A stretch of DNA of 6,624 bases from Actinomycetes bacterium (GTDB lineage Bacteria > Actinomycetota > Acidimicrobiia > Acidimicrobiales > CADCSY01): assembly GCA_025464025.1 (NCBI GenBank), contig JAODBP010000353.1, positions 1 to 6,624 of the forward strand. The letters are read 5' to 3'. A program made the translations under genes and the position numbers. Below, piece by piece: positions 1-5,988 of this stretch (position 1 is its first letter; every line of letters starts with the position of its first letter). The notes under the pieces were generated by a model, which did not search any database, had not been told where the DNA came from, and saw only the letters and a program-made list of their open reading frames with translations.

Positions 1-1105
1 GGGGCTGGTAGGCGGCGGCCCGCAACCTCCACGGCACGAACGGGGGCAGGCCCCAGTCCTGGCCGGCGGTGTTGAACTCGTCGGGCGGGGCGCCCACCCG
101 CATGTCGAGGGCGAGCGTGTCCTGCCACGCCCAGGCGTCGGCCCCGCCGGCATCGAAGCCGACGGCGAGGTCGTGGATGACGGGGAAGCCGGCCGTCCGT
201 CCGAGCTGCTCGTCGAGCACGACCTGGAGCCAGGCGTGGAACCGGACCCGGTCGGCATGGTCCTCGGCGTAGCGGGCCACGGCCGGCGAGTCGGGCCGGC
301 GCAGCGCCTCGGGCCAGCTCGTCCAGCCGTTGCCGTGCTCGTCGGCGATGGCGCAGTAGCGGGACCAGCGCTCGAGCGGCTCGTCGCGCTCGACGTCGGG
401 CTGGAGCTTGGCGAACGCCGCCTCCAGCGCCTCCCGCTTCAGGGCCCACACCTTGTCGCGGTCGATCCGGCGATCGGCGTTCAGGGCCCGGCCCTGGGCG
501 GCCAGCGCCTCGACGCCCTCGACGCCGGGCACCTCCTCCACCCGCAGGAACAGCGGGTTCCGGAAGCACCGGCTCGACGGGTAGTACGGGCTGGCCTGCT
601 GGGGGAGCGCCGGGCCCGGGGCGTGGAGCGGGTTCAGGGCGAGCACGCCGGCGCCGTGGCGCTCGGACCAGCGCTGGAGCGAGCGGAGGTCGGCCAGGTC
701 GCCGATGCCCCAGCTCTCGGTGGACCGGGCGCCGTAGAGCTGGACGGCCCAACCCCAGGTGCGCAGGTCGTGGGGCAGGTGGCACCGGCCGGGGGTGACC
801 ACCAGGCGCGTGGTCGGCCCCCCGTCACGGGGCACGAGGTCGTGGTAGCCCGGGGGCAGGTCGGGGGGCAGGGCGTCGACGCTCCGGACGTGGGTGCCGT
901 CCTCGAGCGTGAGGTCGGCCGTTCCCTGGAGGAACTCGACGTGACCGGCCTGCACGAACCAGAGCGGGGAGCTCTCGGGCGGCCGGTCGCGGCCCTCGGT
1001 GCCCATCGCCGCGGCGATGGCCTCGATCGTCTCCGGCGGGACCTGTTGCCACTGGCCGGCGGCGTCCCAGTAGCCGTCGTCGATGCCCCAGGCCGCCAGG
1101 TCCAC
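1..1105 (-). CDS. malQ: 4-alpha-glucanotransferase (amylomaltase, GH77), N-terminal part; 3' end outside window
   Basis: This enzyme transfers alpha-1,4-glucan segments between maltooligosaccharides in cytoplasmic glycogen/maltodextrin metabolism. The 368 visible codons read without interruption. Residues 1-110 form the N-terminal extension found in actinobacterial MalQ. The GH77 barrel then begins with GWAVQLYGARS (118-128), SWGIGDLADL (131-140), LNPLHAPGP (157-165) and SPYYPSSRCFRNPLFLRVE (172-190). Further on are HDLAVGFDAGGADAW (311-325) and GAPPDEFNTAGQDWGLPP (338-355), the family signature GAPPDxFxxxGQxWG. The window ends before the catalytic Asp nucleophile and Glu acid/base, so activity cannot be judged. 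I chose the GTG at 1105 because a TAGCGT hexamer sits 7 bases upstream, as for a leaderless transcript. A GTG three codons earlier (1114) is the alternative, and no Shine-Dalgarno favours either. Family assignment is firm; the exact start is not. Confidence 0.93.
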   Translation of the reverse strand, partial: MDLAAWGIDDGYWDAAGQWQQVPPETIEAIAAAMGTEGRDRPPESSPLWFVQAGHVEFLQGTADLTLEDGTHVRSVDALPPDLPPGYHDLVPRDGGPTTRLVVTPGRCHLPHDLRTWGWAVQLYGARSTESWGIGDLADLRSLQRWSERHGAGVLALNPLHAPGPALPQQASPYYPSSRCFRNPLFLRVEEVPGVEGVEALAAQGRALNADRRIDRDKVWALKREALEAAFAKLQPDVERDEPLERWSRYCAIADEHGNGWTSWPEALRRPDSPAVARYAEDHADRVRFHAWLQVVLDEQLGRTAGFPVIHDLAVGFDAGGADAWAWQDTLALDMRVGAPPDEFNTAGQDWGLPPFVPWRLRAAAYQP

Positions 1106-1112
1106 GAAGGGC

Positions 1113-1118
1113 ACGCTA
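1113..1118 (-). promoter_or_regulatory. Putative -10 hexamer TAGCGT of malQ
   Basis: On the minus strand TAGCGT fits the actinobacterial TANNNT -10 pattern and ends 7 bases before the GTG at 1105. That spacing would put the transcription start at or next to the start codon (leaderless mRNA). No convincing -35 (TTGACA-like) element lies 16-18 bases upstream. Inferred from position only. Confidence 0.4.
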
Positions 1119-1158
1119 CCGAGCAGATGGGGTGAACCGAACGGGGCAGCACGGGCAC

Positions 1159-1179
1159 CTCGGCCTACACTTCTCGGCC
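1159..1179. repeat. Direct repeat CTCGGCC flanking the -10 hexamer
   Basis: CTCGGCC occurs at 1159-1165 and again at 1173-1179, repeating every 14 bases, with the TACACT hexamer in between. Its GGCC core is self-complementary, so the pair also reads as an inverted arrangement. It could be an operator over the promoter of the plus-strand operon, but repeats this short arise easily in GC-rich DNA. Confidence 0.25.
1166..1171 (+). promoter_or_regulatory. Putative -10 hexamer TACACT of the pdtaR operon
   Basis: TACACT fits TANNNT and lies 9 bases before the ATG at 1181, in a divergent intergenic region where TA-containing hexamers are scarce. The expected transcription start is about 1178-1181, giving no or almost no leader. 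No clear -35 element is visible. The spacing supports ATG 1181 over the in-frame ATG at 1193. Confidence 0.45.
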
Positions 1180-1180
1180 G

Positions 1181-1477
1181 ATGTCCCGGTCCATGATCGA
1201 GCGGAAGCTGTTCGAGGTCGCCGAGCGACTTCGCGCGCTCCGGGACGAGCTCGCCGTGGCGGACGAGCAGCTGGCCGTGCTGGCCGAGGCTGCCGACGAC
1301 GCCAGGCTCCGCGCTCTGGTCTCCGAGACCCCCCTTGCCGGGCGCGAGCACACCGAGGCGCAGCGTCACGCCGATGCCATGGCCCGGCACCGGGCAGACG
1401 TCCTGGCCCAGCTCGCCGAGCTGGAGCGCTCCCAGGACGACCTGCTCGACCGGCTCCTGGCCGAACCGTCCCGCTGA
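1181..1477 (+). CDS. Small charged coiled-coil protein of unknown function
   Basis: A 98-residue protein that I cannot assign to a named family. It has no signal peptide or membrane segment. It is almost entirely helical and rich in Ala, Leu, Glu, Arg and Asp. Residues 6-45 show heptad-like spacing of hydrophobics (for example LFEVAERLRALRDEL), and a second helix spans about 58-95 (AMARHRADVLAQLAEL). The conserved-looking centre is RALVSETPLAGREH (44-57). An antiparallel helical hairpin is likely. ATG 1181 is chosen from the TACACT hexamer 9 bases upstream; ATG 1193 (MIERKLFEV) is an in-frame alternative. It lies 26 bases before pdtaR on the same strand, probably in one operon, so a role with that regulator is possible but unproven. 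Codon use matches its neighbours, which supports a real gene. Confidence 0.8.
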   Translation: MSRSMIERKLFEVAERLRALRDELAVADEQLAVLAEAADDARLRALVSETPLAGREHTEAQRHADAMARHRADVLAQLAELERSQDDLLDRLLAEPSR

Positions 1478-1489
1478 GCCCCCCAAGCC

Positions 1490-1496
1490 GAGAGGA
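1490..1496 (+). promoter_or_regulatory. Ribosome binding site deciding the TTG start of pdtaR
   Basis: GAGAGGA is complementary to the 3' end of 16S rRNA and lies 7 bases before TTG 1504. It fixes the start of the response regulator, which has no ATG near its N terminus. The open frame continues further upstream, but there it only antisenses or overlaps the preceding gene. Confidence 0.65.
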
Positions 1497-1503
1497 ACCA
1501 CCG

Positions 1504-2079
1504 TTGGCCGTCCGCGTCGTCATCGCCGAGGACGAGGCGATCATCCGCCTCGATCTGAAGGAGACCCTCGAAGAGGAGGGCTACGAGGTCGTGGGTGAGA
1601 CCGGGCGCGGCGACGAGGCCGTGCGGCTCGTCGCCGAGCACAAGCCCGACATCGCCATCCTCGACATCAAGATGCCGGGGATCGACGGTCTCCAGGCCGC
1701 CCGGGAGATCACCACCGCCCGTGGTGCGGCCGTGCTGATCCTCACCGCCTTCTCCCAGCGCGACCTGATCGAGCAGGCCCGCGACGCCGGTGCCCTGGCC
1801 TACCTGGTCAAGCCGTTCCAGCGCTCCGAGCTCATCCCCGCCGTCGAGGTCGCCCTCGGCCGGTTCCAGGAGATGCGGGCCCTGGAGGAGGAGGTCAAGG
1901 GGCTGGAGGACCAGCTCGAGACCCGGCGCCTGGTCGACCGGGCCAAGGGCCTGCTGATGGACAAGCACGCCCAGAGCGAGAACGATGCGTTCTCGTTCAT
2001 CCAGAAGACCGCCATGCGGGAGCGGACGACCATGAAGTCCGTGGCCCAGCAGATCATCGACGGGGGATTGCAGCCGTGA
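1504..2079 (+). CDS. pdtaR: ANTAR-domain response regulator, PdtaR (Rv1626) type
   Basis: A 191-aa cytoplasmic response regulator with an RNA-binding antiterminator output. In mycobacteria PdtaR is phosphorylated by the histidine kinase PdtaS; no kinase gene is in this window. The receiver domain spans about 3-120. The acidic pocket is AEDE (8-11), the phosphoacceptor is D54 in ILDIKMPGIDG, the switch residue is T81 in LTAFSQRDL, and the conserved Lys is K103 in YLVKPF. A charged helical linker (121-142) leads to the ANTAR domain (about 135-187). That domain carries RRLVDRAKGLLMDKH (141-155), the SEnDAF motif (158-163), AMRERTTMKSVAQQII (170-185) and the expected Ala, Lys, Met and Arg landmarks. 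Length and domain order match Rv1626 (about 205 aa). ANTAR proteins bind paired hexaloop RNA hairpins to prevent termination; no such leader is evident here. The TTG start is supported by GAGAGGA 7 bases upstream. Its stop overlaps the next gene by GTGA, suggesting coupled translation. Confidence 0.93.
   Translation: MAVRVVIAEDEAIIRLDLKETLEEEGYEVVGETGRGDEAVRLVAEHKPDIAILDIKMPGIDGLQAAREITTARGAAVLILTAFSQRDLIEQARDAGALAYLVKPFQRSELIPAVEVALGRFQEMRALEEEVKGLEDQLETRRLVDRAKGLLMDKHAQSENDAFSFIQKTAMRERTTMKSVAQQIIDGGLQP
2062..2067 (+). promoter_or_regulatory. Ribosome binding site GGGGGA of the 62-aa gene
   Basis: GGGGGA lies 8 bases before GTG 2076, inside the last codons of pdtaR. Together with the GTGA stop/start overlap it supports coupled initiation at this GTG. 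Confidence 0.4.
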
Positions 2080-2264
2080 GCACGAAGCAGGCCAGCGAGG
2101 TGCAGGTCGGGGACCGCGTGTCGGTCCGCGGGGTCGATCTGACGGTCACCCGCATCGACGATCCGTTCCTCGGGCGGGACGGCATGCTCCTGCTCGTCGA
2201 GAGCACCGACCAGCGCTGGGCCTGCGTCCCGGTCACGACCGACCTCGAGGTCGAGGTCAGCTAG
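2076..2264 (+). CDS. Small 62-aa protein of unknown function, coupled to pdtaR
   Basis: I do not recognise a named family. The protein starts at GTG in a 4-base GTGA overlap with the pdtaR stop codon, so translation is probably coupled. It has no signal peptide or membrane segment. The pattern VQVGDRVSVRGVDLTVTRID (9-28) alternates hydrophobic and polar residues with glycine turns. It is followed by GMLLLVESTDQRWACVPV (36-53). This suggests a small all-beta, SH3-like or KOW-like barrel, which is inference from the strand pattern. A single Cys (C50) follows RWA. Codon use is typical of the window and the frame is intact. Position between pdtaR and polA suggests it is the last gene of the regulator operon. 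Confidence 0.78.
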   Translation: MSTKQASEVQVGDRVSVRGVDLTVTRIDDPFLGRDGMLLLVESTDQRWACVPVTTDLEVEVS

Positions 2265-2271
2265 CACGTCC

Positions 2272-2277
2272 TAGGCT
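2272..2277 (+). promoter_or_regulatory. Putative -10 hexamer TAGGCT of polA
   Basis: TAGGCT (TANNNT) ends 8 bases before the polA ATG at 2286, so a transcript would start at or just before the start codon. The GAGGAG immediately before ATG abuts it with no spacer and is a poor Shine-Dalgarno, which makes leaderless initiation the better reading. No -35 element is obvious. Confidence 0.4.
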
Positions 2278-2285
2278 GCGAGGAG

Positions 2286-4973
2286 ATGGCCAAGCTGCTC
2301 CTCCTCGATGGCAACTCGCTGACGTACCGGGCGTTCTTCGCCCTCCCGACCGACATGGCGACCGCCTCCGGGCAGATCACCAACGCCGTGTTCGGGTTCA
2401 CGTCGATGCTCATCAACCTGCTGCGGGACCACCAGCCGACGGCCATCGCCGTGGCGTGGGACCGCCCCGAGCCGACGTTCCGGCACGAGGAGATCCCCAC
2501 CTACAAGGGGCAGCGGGAAGAGGCGCCGGACATCCTGCGCCAGCAGCTCGGCCTGGTCCGCCAGGTGTGCGACGCCCTCGGCATCACGATGCTCGAGAAG
2601 GCCGGCTTCGAGGCCGACGACATCATCGCCACGCTCGCCACGCGGGGCCGCGACAACGGCGACGAGGTGATCATCGTCACCGGCGACCGCGACAGCTACC
2701 AGCTCGTCGAGGACCCGCTGGTGAAGGTGCTCTACAACCGCCGCGGCGTGAGCGACTACGTGCTCTACGACGAGGCCGGGATCAAGGACCGCACCGGCGT
2801 GACGCCGGCCCAGTACCCCGAGTACGCGGCGATGCGGGGCGACCCCTCCGACAACCTCCCGGGCGTCCCCGGCGTCGGGGAGAAGACCGCGGCCAAGCTC
2901 ATCAACGACTACGGCGGCCTCGACGGCATCTTCGCCAACGTCGACAAGTGCACGCCGAAGCTGCGCGAGAACCTCACGGCCTACGAGGACCAGGTCCGCC
3001 AGAACGCCAAGGTCATGTTGCTCCTGCGCGACATGCCGATCGACTGCGACGTGAACGACCTCGTCCGCCAGCCGTTCGATCCCGAGGTCGTCCTGACCCT
3101 GTTCAACTTCCTCGAGTTCCGCGTGCTCTACGACCGCCTCGTCGAAGCGGTGTCGGCCGACGGCATCGAGCTGCCGGCCGGCGACTCGGTCGGCGCGCTG
3201 GAGTGCGGCGTCACGATCGTCACGTCGATCGACGAGGCCGTGGCCCTGCTGGCTCGCTTGGGTGAGGAGCGGGGCACGTCGCTGGCGGTCGCCCCGGCGT
3301 TCACCGGTTCGCCCGGCCGTTCGCCGCTCGCCGGCCTGGCCCTCGTCACGTCGGTCGACCCGGGCGAGGCGGCCTGGCTCGACGGCGACCTGCTCACGAA
3401 CCCGAAGGTGGTCGACGCCCTGCGCGACCTGGTCGCCGAGGGTGGCCGGTCGATCGACACGCACGCGGCCAAGCCGCTCATGCGCGCCCTGTTCGACCTC
3501 GGCGTCGACGTGAAGACCCTCGACATCGACACCGAGGTCGCCTGCTACCTGCTCGACCCGGCCCAGTCGAGCTACCTGCTCCAGGACCTGCTGCTGCGCT
3601 ACGTCGGCCTGTCGATCGAGGCCGCCGAGTCCCGGGTCGAGGGCACCCTCGACCTCGACGGCACCGGCGACGACCTGCCCACGGAGACCGGTCGCTTCGC
3701 CGTGGCCATCGCCCGGCTGGCGCCCGCCGTCAACGAGGCCATGTCGGCCCAGGGCTCGCGCGACCTCTACAACCGGATCGAACGGCCGCTCGTGCGGGTG
3801 CTGGCTCGCATGGAGCACCTCGGGGTCGCCGTCGACGCCACCTACCTCCGCACCCTCAACGACAAGCTGGCCAAGGAGGCCATCGAGCTCGAGGCGGCCA
3901 TCCAGGAGTCGGCCGGGCACCCGTTCAAGGTCAACTCCACCCCGCAGCTCCGCACGGTCCTGTTCGACGAGCTCGGCCTGGCGCCGCAGAAGAAGACCAA
4001 GACCGGCTTCTCCACCGATGCTGCGTCCCTCGAGAAGCTCGTCGGGCTGCACCCGATCATCGGGCAGCTCCTCCGCTACCGCGAGGTCGAGAAGCTGCGG
4101 TCGACCTACGGGGAGGGCCTGGTCAACGAGGTGGCGTCCGACGGCCGGATCCACGCCACGTTCAACCAGACCGTGGCCCGCACCGGCCGCCTGTCGTCCG
4201 ACCAGCCCAACCTCCACAACATCCCGGTCCGCACCGAGGAGGGCCGGCAGTTCCGGCGGGCCTTCGTGCCGGCCCAGGGGTACGAGCTCCTGGTCGCCGA
4301 CTACAACCAGATCGAGCTGCGGGTCATCGCCCACCTGGCCGAGGACCCCGGCCTCATCACCGCCTTCACCACCGGCCAGGACATCCACACCACCACCGCG
4401 GCGCGGGTGTTCGGCGATCCGGTCGACGCGGTCACGTCGGAGCACCGGGCGAAGGCGAAGATGGTCAGCTACGGCTTGGCCTACGGCATGGAGGCCTACG
4501 GCCTGGCCCAGCGCCTGTCGATCCCGGTGAGCGAGGCCGCCGACATCCTCGACGCCTACTTCGTCGCCTTCCCCAACGTGAAGGCGTACATGGAGGCGAC
4601 GGTGAACGAGGCCCGCCAGCGGGGCTACACCGAGACGCTCATGGGCCGGCGCCGCCCCATCCCGGAGCTGTCGTCGGGGAACTTCCGCATCCGCCAGGCC
4701 GGGGAGCGCCAGGCCATGAACGCGGGCATCCAGGGCCTGGCCGCCGACATCTTCAAGGTCGCCCTCGTCGAGCTCGACCGCGCCCTCGAGGAGCGCGGCG
4801 TCCGCAGCCGACTGATCCTCCAGGTCCACGACGAGGTGATCCTCGAGGTGCCGGCCGAGGAGAAGGACGACATGGCCGCCCTGGTCCGCACGATCATGGG
4901 CAACGCCTGCGACCTCAAGGTGCCCCTCGAGGTCAACCTCGCCTTCGGCGATTCCTGGGCCACGGCGAAGTAG
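2286..4973 (+). CDS. polA: DNA polymerase I (5' nuclease and polymerase; proofreading domain inactive)
   Basis: An 895-aa repair and Okazaki-fragment-processing polymerase of normal family length. The 5'-3' nuclease domain (about 1-290) has intact metal ligands: D8, D59, E109/D111/D112 in FEADDIIATL, D134/D136 in TGDRDSY, and D186/D189 in GDPSDNLPGVPGVGEKTA, which opens the helix-hairpin-helix. The 3'-5' exonuclease-like domain (about 305-485) lacks its catalytic acids. The DxE motif is replaced around LAVAPAF (333-339), the second motif reads THAAKPLMRAL (392-402) without the Asn/Asp pair, and the YxxxD motif is absent near 470-485. Proofreading is therefore predicted lost, as in mycobacterial PolA. 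The polymerase domain (about 490-895) is complete: TGRLSSDQPNLHNIP (633-647), motif A VADYNQIELR (670-679, metal Asp D672, Glu E677), O-helix R721/K725/Y729/Y733, and motif C QVHDE (846-850, D849). Y729 occupies the E. coli F762 position. N674 replaces the usual Ser of DYSQIELR. Confidence 0.97.
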   Translation: MAKLLLLDGNSLTYRAFFALPTDMATASGQITNAVFGFTSMLINLLRDHQPTAIAVAWDRPEPTFRHEEIPTYKGQREEAPDILRQQLGLVRQVCDALGITMLEKAGFEADDIIATLATRGRDNGDEVIIVTGDRDSYQLVEDPLVKVLYNRRGVSDYVLYDEAGIKDRTGVTPAQYPEYAAMRGDPSDNLPGVPGVGEKTAAKLINDYGGLDGIFANVDKCTPKLRENLTAYEDQVRQNAKVMLLLRDMPIDCDVNDLVRQPFDPEVVLTLFNFLEFRVLYDRLVEAVSADGIELPAGDSVGALECGVTIVTSIDEAVALLARLGEERGTSLAVAPAFTGSPGRSPLAGLALVTSVDPGEAAWLDGDLLTNPKVVDALRDLVAEGGRSIDTHAAKPLMRALFDLGVDVKTLDIDTEVACYLLDPAQSSYLLQDLLLRYVGLSIEAAESRVEGTLDLDGTGDDLPTETGRFAVAIARLAPAVNEAMSAQGSRDLYNRIERPLVRVLARMEHLGVAVDATYLRTLNDKLAKEAIELEAAIQESAGHPFKVNSTPQLRTVLFDELGLAPQKKTKTGFSTDAASLEKLVGLHPIIGQLLRYREVEKLRSTYGEGLVNEVASDGRIHATFNQTVARTGRLSSDQPNLHNIPVRTEEGRQFRRAFVPAQGYELLVADYNQIELRVIAHLAEDPGLITAFTTGQDIHTTTAARVFGDPVDAVTSEHRAKAKMVSYGLAYGMEAYGLAQRLSIPVSEAADILDAYFVAFPNVKAYMEATVNEARQRGYTETLMGRRRPIPELSSGNFRIRQAGERQAMNAGIQGLAADIFKVALVELDRALEERGVRSRLILQVHDEVILEVPAEEKDDMAALVRTIMGNACDLKVPLEVNLAFGDSWATAK

Positions 4974-4989
4974 CTCAGGTCCGCCCCTC

Positions 4990-5010
4990 GACCCGTCGAT
5001 GCGTCGGGTC
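4990..5010 (+). other. Imperfect hairpin enclosing the cyclase start codon
   Basis: GACCCG (4990-4995) pairs with CGGGTC (5005-5010). After a T-T mismatch, CG (4997-4998) pairs with CG (5002-5003), leaving ATG (4999-5001) as the apical loop. There is no T-run after it, so it is not a classical terminator for polA. It could instead influence initiation of the downstream gene, whose first possible ATG is the loop and whose second (5011) directly follows the stem. The pairing is seen directly; the role is conjecture. Confidence 0.4.
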
Positions 5011-5961
5011 ATGGGGACCAATCGCTCGGCGGCGGGCCGACAAGCGGGTTGGTTGTTCGTGCTGGCCGGCGTGATCGGGCTGGTGGACGACGTCCGGCCG
5101 GGCGTCGACCCCCAGGTGGTGGCGATCCTCCTCGACCTGCTGGTCGTGGTCGTCGGGGCCACCATCGTGCGGCTGCCGTGGCACCGATGGCCGGTGCGCT
5201 GGACGCTCGTCCTCCCGTTGATCGCCCTCACCAACCTCGGCGTGAACCTCAGCCAGGACCTGCTCCCGGCCTCGACGATCAGCGTGTGGCTGGTGCTGGT
5301 GTTCGTGTGGGTCGGGCAGTGGCACGCGCCCCGGACGGCGTTGCTGCTGGGCCCGGCCGCGGCCCTCGCCCTGATCGTGCCGCTCCTGATCGGGCGTCCT
5401 TCCGGCGACGTGGTGTCCGCGGTCGTCGTGAGCGTGCCGGTCGCCGTGCTGGTGGGCGAGACCATCGCCCGGAAGGAGGCGGCGACGCGGGTGGCGCAGG
5501 CTGCCCTCGCCGTCGCCAACCTCACCGACGACCTCACCGGCCTCGGCAACCGCCGGCGGGCCGACGCCCTGCTCGACTCGCTGACCGACGGTGACGCGCT
5601 CGCCATCCTCGACCTCGACCACTTCAAGCTGGTGAACGACACCTACGGCCACGAGCGGGGCGACGAGGTGCTGCACGACCTCGGCATGTTCCTGGCCGAC
5701 GCCGTGCGGGGCATCGACCTGGTCGCCCGCTTCGGTGGCGAGGAGTTCGTCGTCGTGCTCCGCGACGCGGGCTCGTCGGCGTCGGCGACGATCGAGCGCC
5801 TCCTCGAGGGCTGGCGTGGCACCGACCCGCTCGCCACGTTGAGCGCCGGCATCGCCGTGCACGGCGCCGGCCGGTCGGCGCACGACACGTTCGCCGATGC
5901 CGACGCCGCCCTCTACGCCGCGAAGGCCGGCGGGCGGGACCGGTTCGTCGTCGCCGCTTGA
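4999..5961 (+). CDS. Membrane-bound diguanylate cyclase (GGDEF domain)
   Basis: A 320-aa inner-membrane enzyme predicted to make cyclic di-GMP from two GTP. Six hydrophobic segments lie at about 17-30, 40-57, 68-82, 94-108, 113-132 and 138-157, after a basic N terminus. This places both ends in the cytoplasm. A short helix (155-175) links to the GGDEF domain (about 176-318). That domain shows LTDDLTGLGNRR (175-186), the metal-binding D205 in ILDLDHFKLVND, YGHERGDEVL (216-225), the active-site GGEEF at 246-250 and an RxxD inhibitory site at R237-D240, five residues before GGEEF. It ends with LSAGIAVH and ALYAAKAGGRDRF. The part after GGEEF is somewhat shorter than usual, but key residues are present, so it should be active and product-inhibited. 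The six-segment sensor is not one I can name. No Shine-Dalgarno or -10 box is clear; ATG 5011 is an alternative start. It lies 25 bases after polA and is probably co-transcribed with it. Confidence 0.9.
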   Translation: MRRVMGTNRSAAGRQAGWLFVLAGVIGLVDDVRPGVDPQVVAILLDLLVVVVGATIVRLPWHRWPVRWTLVLPLIALTNLGVNLSQDLLPASTISVWLVLVFVWVGQWHAPRTALLLGPAAALALIVPLLIGRPSGDVVSAVVVSVPVAVLVGETIARKEAATRVAQAALAVANLTDDLTGLGNRRRADALLDSLTDGDALAILDLDHFKLVNDTYGHERGDEVLHDLGMFLADAVRGIDLVARFGGEEFVVVLRDAGSSASATIERLLEGWRGTDPLATLSAGIAVHGAGRSAHDTFADADAALYAAKAGGRDRFVVAA

Positions 5962-5969
5962 TCGGGTCT

Positions 5970-5988
5970 GGCTGGAGCGGCTCCGGTC
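5970..5988 (+). terminator. Hairpin after the cyclase gene, possible weak terminator
   Basis: GGCTGGAG (5970-5977) pairs with CTCCGGTC (5981-5988) across a CGG loop: eight pairs including two G-T wobbles, starting 8 bases after the stop codon. No T-run follows, so intrinsic termination would be weak. It also marks the end of the dehydrogenase-like antisense stretch, so it may be a rearrangement junction. Confidence 0.3.

Noticed and set aside
173..1135. A 320-codon plus-strand frame over malQ
   Set aside because: The minus strand in this interval reads as MalQ with GH77 motifs; the plus frame is its GC-driven shadow.
634..1158. A minus-strand frame of 174 codons starting at 1158
   Set aside because: It is Ser/Arg/Pro-rich and out of frame with the MalQ motifs on the same strand.
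1132..1503. An N-terminal extension of the response regulator from ATG 1132
   Set aside because: The extension is Arg/Pro/Ala-rich nonsense overlapping the 98-aa gene in another frame. Receiver homology begins right after TTG 1504, which has a good Shine-Dalgarno 7 bases upstream.
4974..4998. A rho-independent terminator after polA
   Set aside because: The nearby hairpin has no T-run and overlaps the next start codon, so it does not look like an intrinsic terminator.
2271..5642. A 1123-codon open frame on the minus strand covering polA and part of the cyclase gene
   Set aside because: Its sequence is low-complexity Arg/Gly/Ala/Val/Asp-rich with no family motif. It is exactly antisense to polA, whose domains and catalytic residues are complete. 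Long antisense frames of this kind arise from the extreme third-position GC bias.
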